DNA from: Tipula vernalis
Taxonomy: Eukaryota > Arthropoda > Insecta > Diptera > Tipulidae
Length of the DNA: 64,000 nucleotides
Assembly: GCA_958295665.1 (NCBI GenBank)
Contig: OY282560.1
Location: 208,180,420-208,244,419, forward strand
Direction: 5' to 3'
Positions 59,687 through 64,000 of the stretch are shown here, piece by piece. Position 1 is the first letter of the stretch, and each line of letters starts with the position of its first letter. The notes under the pieces were generated by a model. It had not been told where the DNA came from. It saw nothing but the letters and a program-made list of their open reading frames with translations, and made no database searches. The position numbers and the translations under genes were made by a program.

Positions 59687-62600
59687 CTGAAATTAGAACA
59701 AAAAAAAAAACAAAAATAATTAATAATTTTTAAATTTATTGATAACGTGCGATTCAATTAGTAAAAACCGCTGGACAAATTATTTTATTTTTTGGCGGTA
59801 ATTTGATTATTTATGCAATTTATATTCGCGTGTCGATATCGCTATTCGTGGGTGATGTGGTTTTTCAACAATTTAATGTTATTAATATTTTTTATGGAAA
59901 TTCCGCTGCACTTGAAATGTCATACATTTCCGGCCTTAATACATTGTGATTGATTGTTAAGAGAAACATTTTTTGAAAATACGAAATTTGATAGTGATGC
60001 GTGGGGCTTTTTATTTTTAAAAGTATCTCGCAGTGTGCGAGCAACCATTAAATTTGTTTAGAAATACCTTAAAGGCGGATTAAATAAAATTATTACAGGA
60101 AAGTGATGAAATCTTAAATTGACATTCGATATCTCTTTTTTAAATACATTAATTTATGCAAATTACAATAATCTATCAAATTATGCTGTGATTTTTTAGA
60201 AAGTTGACCAAACAAGAGAAATATTTAGGGCTAATCTTTAATCATTTATGAACCAAATTTAAGTGGAGAGAAAAAATACGGAAGACTAGACACCTAGCGT
60301 AGCAGAAGTATTTTATTTGATCTCTTGATACCGAACCTGATGCTGACCAAGGGCCAGCGATAAGACCAAAGGCATTCAACTGAAATTATCATGTAGTTTA
60401 TTGTCCACGGAATAATAACGTTTACCGACCAGATTTCACATTTTTCAGAATGCAATAATAATAAGGTTTCACTTTTCTCAGAAGAACTAACGAAATTTTT
60501 CATTTAGGTCGAACGAAGAAATTTTTCATTTAGGCCTACACTGTATTCCGATCTGAATGTTAAATACGAATATGAAATAAATTTCAGATCGAAATACAGA
60601 ATAAGCCTCATTTTTGAGACCGAGTATAACGACCAGTTGTTTATTATATAGCTAACTCTCATCGAATTTTGAATACCTCATGTTTAATACTACTCTTTAC
60701 TCAAAAACAGGGAAAAACCCGAGGGAGACAAAAAATTGTACCAAAGCAAATAGCAAATAGTAGAAGTATTTTATAGTTCCAGAAGTATTTTACAGAAGTG
60801 GATTTCTTTCCGTAATTTATTCCCGAAATGTCTTCCACCAGAGTTGTCTCAGTGTGCATATTGCCAGTAGGCCAATCTTAAAAACTAGCCCATAAAGGGT
60901 TCCAAAATGAAGCAAACTAAAAACTAAGTTTTTTCGCTCGTCCTCCTCTTAATAAACAACTTCAGTTTAAGATTAAAACAGCATTATGACTCAATGGCAA
61001 TATTTAAAATTAATAAAAAGTCTTTCATAAAATTCAAAAAGATTGAATTTTTTCAGAGAAATACCGAAATTCAGCCACTGTTATAAAAACTCCATAATTC
61101 TCCCTAAAAGTTTATTTCAAGTTCGCAAATTACTTTTGAAAAACATGTTTTGAACTTTAAATAAATTATGTAATTAAAAAAAAAAAAATATTGAAATTTG
61201 AAATTATATTCTAACGTTATTGGAAATGTACCTAAGTCAAACTGTCCGAAAATCTAAAGTTTTATCAAGTTCTGAAATATTTTTTTTCCAAACTTATGAA
61301 ATTTAAAATTTTGAGATTTTTTTTACTAATTTGATCAAATTACCCCTCGAAATACCTGTAGCAGTTCGTGTACCGGATAATTATGCTCTTTTAAAAATTG
61401 ATATTAGCCGCATTCCAATTTGATACATGCAGATACTTGTGAGTAGGTACCCAATGGAAAGCAAACTTAAAAAAGGTGGCTAACACGTGGCCTTCCTCAC
61501 ACGAACAGAATATAGTATGAAAAATCAATATTATTAGTTGCGTGGTTTTACTATGTGACGGTATCCGCCTCTTCCTTCGAGTGATAATAGTTAGCTTTTA
61601 CTTTAAGTCGCATGCAGAATCCGAAGTAATATTTTACCTTTTGAAAGATAAGATTTTTGGAATTTGGTCCAGCCATGTTGCATCCACCATTTCGATTTTT
61701 GAATAGTTTACATCATATTTGTAATCCATATTGGATGCGCCTTATTTATATTCAAAAACGTCTTTATTTACTTCAAAAGTAGTCTGTGGAATGCGTACAA
61801 TTTGAACACATCAAGGATTTCGTTGGATTACATTTTCATTTCATCTCAGTTCTTCGAGATTTTCACCGCCATATTGGATGCGTCATGTTTATTTTCAGGA
61901 TTGATATGACGGCTTATGAACTATATTTAGCCTTTTAGCAAAACCATCTGACGCTGTCTTAACTTCAGAAGCTCTTCTGAATTGGGCGAGGAAATTCTTG
62001 TTGTGCTCAAATAGTAGGCATGTCACCTTAATTTTGACGTATATAAAGAATTTTTTGAAAATAAACATAGCGCATCTAATATGGATTACAATTATATGGT
62101 GTTAAATATTCAAAAATAAAAATGGTGGATATAATATGGCGGGGTGAAATTACAAAAAAAAAAACGAATCGTTTAAAAAAGCAAATATCATATCGGATTC
62201 TAGCGTTAAATTTGACGTAAAAGCTAACTTTATATAAATATTCTATGCATAATTGGAGTTGTTATCGGTATCGATGATTTCATGGTTTCAATTGAAACAT
62301 TAAGTTATTCTGGTACATTCCCGATTGATAAATATTTTACGAAGAGGAAAAATTATCAAGAGTTCTGCCATTCTCTTTCGAACTGCGAGCATTGTGTAAA
62401 ATCATTGTTTATTCATTTCACGAGGCTACAACGACTGAACTGCTAACTTATTATCCTGATTTTTCCCTATTTATAGGAATACACCATATCCTTATGGTAT
62501 TAGCGAATTTTACAAAACCCCTTAAAAACTTTTAATAATTTCAATTTTAGTGTTTTAACGCATACATGCGGTTCTAATTGAAACATTAAGTTATTCTGGT

Positions 62601-63283
62601 AAACTATTTAAAAATATTTATCAATTTGGAATTCTGGAATGGTTGATTCCTGTATATAGGAAAAAATCAGAGTAATAAGTTAGCAATCCAGTCGCTAAAA
62701 TAATTTATTTTTCAAAATGTTGCAGATCGAAACTGAAATCCAGAACTTTTCCAAGAACGGATCCAATATATCATGAAAGTTATCATACAGATATTTTGTC
62801 CAAACTATTCCGCCAGAAAATAGGCAATGTGTAAAAATTCATTTATTTTAACATTCAAAGCTCAACTTATATAATTAAGCTCTATTTTCAATAGTCCGTA
62901 GGTACCTTAGTTTTACCCAGAAACAACGACGTGGACACCCATCTCTCACATTTTGGGATGCTTGATTCGTATGAGTCAGCTTGCCTCTCGTTACGGAGTT
63001 CTTGATTAGCATGATTGATTAGCGTGAGTCCGCTTGCCTCTAACGTCGCCCAATCGATTTCGTCGGGTTACTTTTTCATCTCCAAAACTAAAAATTAAAT
63101 TTTTTTTAACGTCATCTCTATTCGTGAGGTGCCATATTAGGCCGCCATATTGTTTTTTTATACAACACCAATCGGCAAAAAAAAGTTCAGAACTTTACCT
63201 AAAATTTGAGTTTTGAAGGAAAGTTTTTTATTGCCCTCAATTTTGGCCAGCGGGGTTGGCTGATTTCATACAGAATCTCCCAT
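59687..63283. other. Intron or upstream region of the LRR gene, no gene recognised
   Basis: No coding pattern. It contains an inverted-repeat pair at 61676-61760 and 62060-62144 and a direct repeat of AATTGAAACATTAAGTTATT at about 62290 and 62577. The LRR start exon may lie here or beyond the window. Confidence 0.4.
61676..62144. mobile_element. MITE-like inverted repeat
   Basis: CATCCACCATTT...TTTTTGAATA and GTAATCCATATTGGATGCGC at 61685-61741 are mirrored at 62065-62145, giving ~80-bp arms at about 80% identity by eye. No coding capacity; ends approximate. Confidence 0.55.
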
Positions 63284-63288
63284 ATATA

Positions 63289-63375
<87 letters not shown>
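63284..63375. repeat. (TA)n microsatellite
   Basis: About 90 bp of almost perfect TA dinucleotides, a likely site of length polymorphism and of assembly uncertainty. Confidence 0.97.
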
Positions 63376-63378
<3 letters not shown>

Positions 63379-63624
63379 TGGAAAATGAAGAAACAAACCA
63401 TAAGGGTGGTACTATACGTGGTACAACTTATTTTAAAATAACAAGTTTTTGTCTTGGTGTGTGTAATGATTTACCATTATTCGGATGGCAATCGAAACAA
63501 AATATAAAATATAAAAATCAGTTCTTGTTCGATTTTTGGAGATAATAAATTATCAATCCGAGTTTTTTGTTTTATTTGGAATAATCCTCGAAATTATATC
63601 AATTTGGTCTTTATAATTTCCACA
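63376..63624 (+). repeat. 5' LTR (at least its 3' part) of an LTR retrotransposon
   Basis: The segment before the primer-binding site ends TTTCCACA. It has TATAAAATATAAAAATC (63503-63519) as a possible TATA box and AATAAATTATC near 63545. The left end is not fixed because no second LTR is in the window. Confidence 0.55.
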
Positions 63625-63626
63625 TT

Positions 63627-63644
63627 TGGGGGCCCGTCCGGGAT
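63627..63644 (+). promoter_or_regulatory. Primer-binding site, tRNA-Pro-like
   Basis: TGGGGGCCCGTCCGGGAT, two bases after the LTR end CA, differs at one position from a remembered tRNA-Pro primer-binding site (TGGGGGCTCGTCCGGGAT). It shows a plus-strand LTR element starting here. Confidence 0.75.
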
Positions 63645-64000
63645 TGATACCTACCATTGAAATAAGTGAAATTTAGAATTGCGGAGTTACAATTTGTATC
63701 ACGAAGCGGTGAAGCGCGATCGAAGACGTTGATCGATTAGTTTAGTGTTTGAGTAATTAACATAAAGTTAATACTAAATTGCTACAGTGAATATTTTGAC
63801 AAATTCTTGTCTTCGATGTTGAAACCGTTCCGTTATTGACGCCAAACAGAGAACGGTAAAGAAGACGGTTAGTGAAATCGAGCGTGGTTTCAATTCGGCC
63901 TTGCAATCACGCGACGAATACTGTGCTAGCGGGCATTGGGTAACGTGTTACTTAAAGATACCAGTGTGTCAATTTATAAAGTGGTCTTCAGTGGTTAAAA
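63645..64000 (+). other. 5' leader of the LTR retrotransposon leaving the window
   Basis: GC-richer than the flanking DNA; no ATG-started long frame before the window ends. The gag gene is expected just beyond. Confidence 0.45.

Noticed and set aside
59687..59757. ATG-started extension of the LRR protein (MNRTLSINLK...)
   Set aside because: It crosses a long poly-pyrimidine run and a good TTTCAG acceptor, so it is intron; the true start exon is elsewhere.
63206..63441. Tyr-Ile repeat frames
   Set aside because: Translation of the (TA)n tract.

Overview
The window looks like nuclear DNA of an insect, most probably a dipteran. It is very AT-rich. Real genes have short introns (55 and 64 bp in the Fem-1 gene), and non-coding DNA is crowded with transposon families typical of arthropods (mariner, other IS630/Tc1/mariner types, hAT, Helitron, Jockey-type LINEs, Ty3/gypsy LTR elements). 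I saw no tRNA, rRNA, CRISPR or prokaryotic gene.

Host genes. Three can be supported. (1) 7991-9945 (+) is the body of a Fem-1 gene, closest to Fem-1B: three exons reaching the stop codon, with the first coding exon not found. (2) 29487-30172 (+) is a two-exon gene for a ~200-residue single-pass membrane protein with a PPxY motif. (3) 57257-59686 (-) is a three-exon leucine-rich-repeat receptor-like protein with a C-terminal cap, an Fn3-like domain and a transmembrane helix; its start exon is also missing.

Region by region. 68-4805 is a nested pair of long-inverted-repeat DNA elements with a dead transposase at the core. 7991-9945 is Fem-1. 10860-11830 is a LINE relic. 13363-28258 is an insertion stack: an old minus-strand gypsy element (5' LTR 26797-27222, Gag, protease, start of RT) was split at an AATG target by a 7.45-kb LTR element (16939-24392). 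That element carries a Gag-like ORF but no pol. A mariner (13363-16644) lies at the far edge of the gypsy fragment and is itself split by a 5'-truncated LINE (13504-15567). 29487-30172 is the PPxY gene. 31030-33906 holds a gypsy RNase H relic and two head-to-head Helitron protein fragments. 34228-38275 holds a MITE and a long-TIR element containing a second, decayed copy of the Gag-only LTR family. 39156-42981 is a foldback-like element split by a Jockey LINE. 44027-56266 is a 12.2-kb element bounded by Tc1/mariner-like TIRs and TA duplications. Inside it are two large palindromes, a dead transposase and an 8.4-kb composite hAT (47673-56059, perfect 8-bp target duplication) made of three related blocks, one carrying a ~490-bp 8-mer satellite. 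57257-59686 is the LRR gene. The end has a (TA)n tract and the 5' LTR, primer-binding site and leader of another LTR retrotransposon running out of the window.

The most interesting candidates are the Gag-only LTR family (one full copy and one relic), the right-LTR-specific perfect hairpin, the composite hAT, and the palindromes. All coordinates and alignments were made by eye. Element ends supported by matching target duplications are firm; others are approximate.
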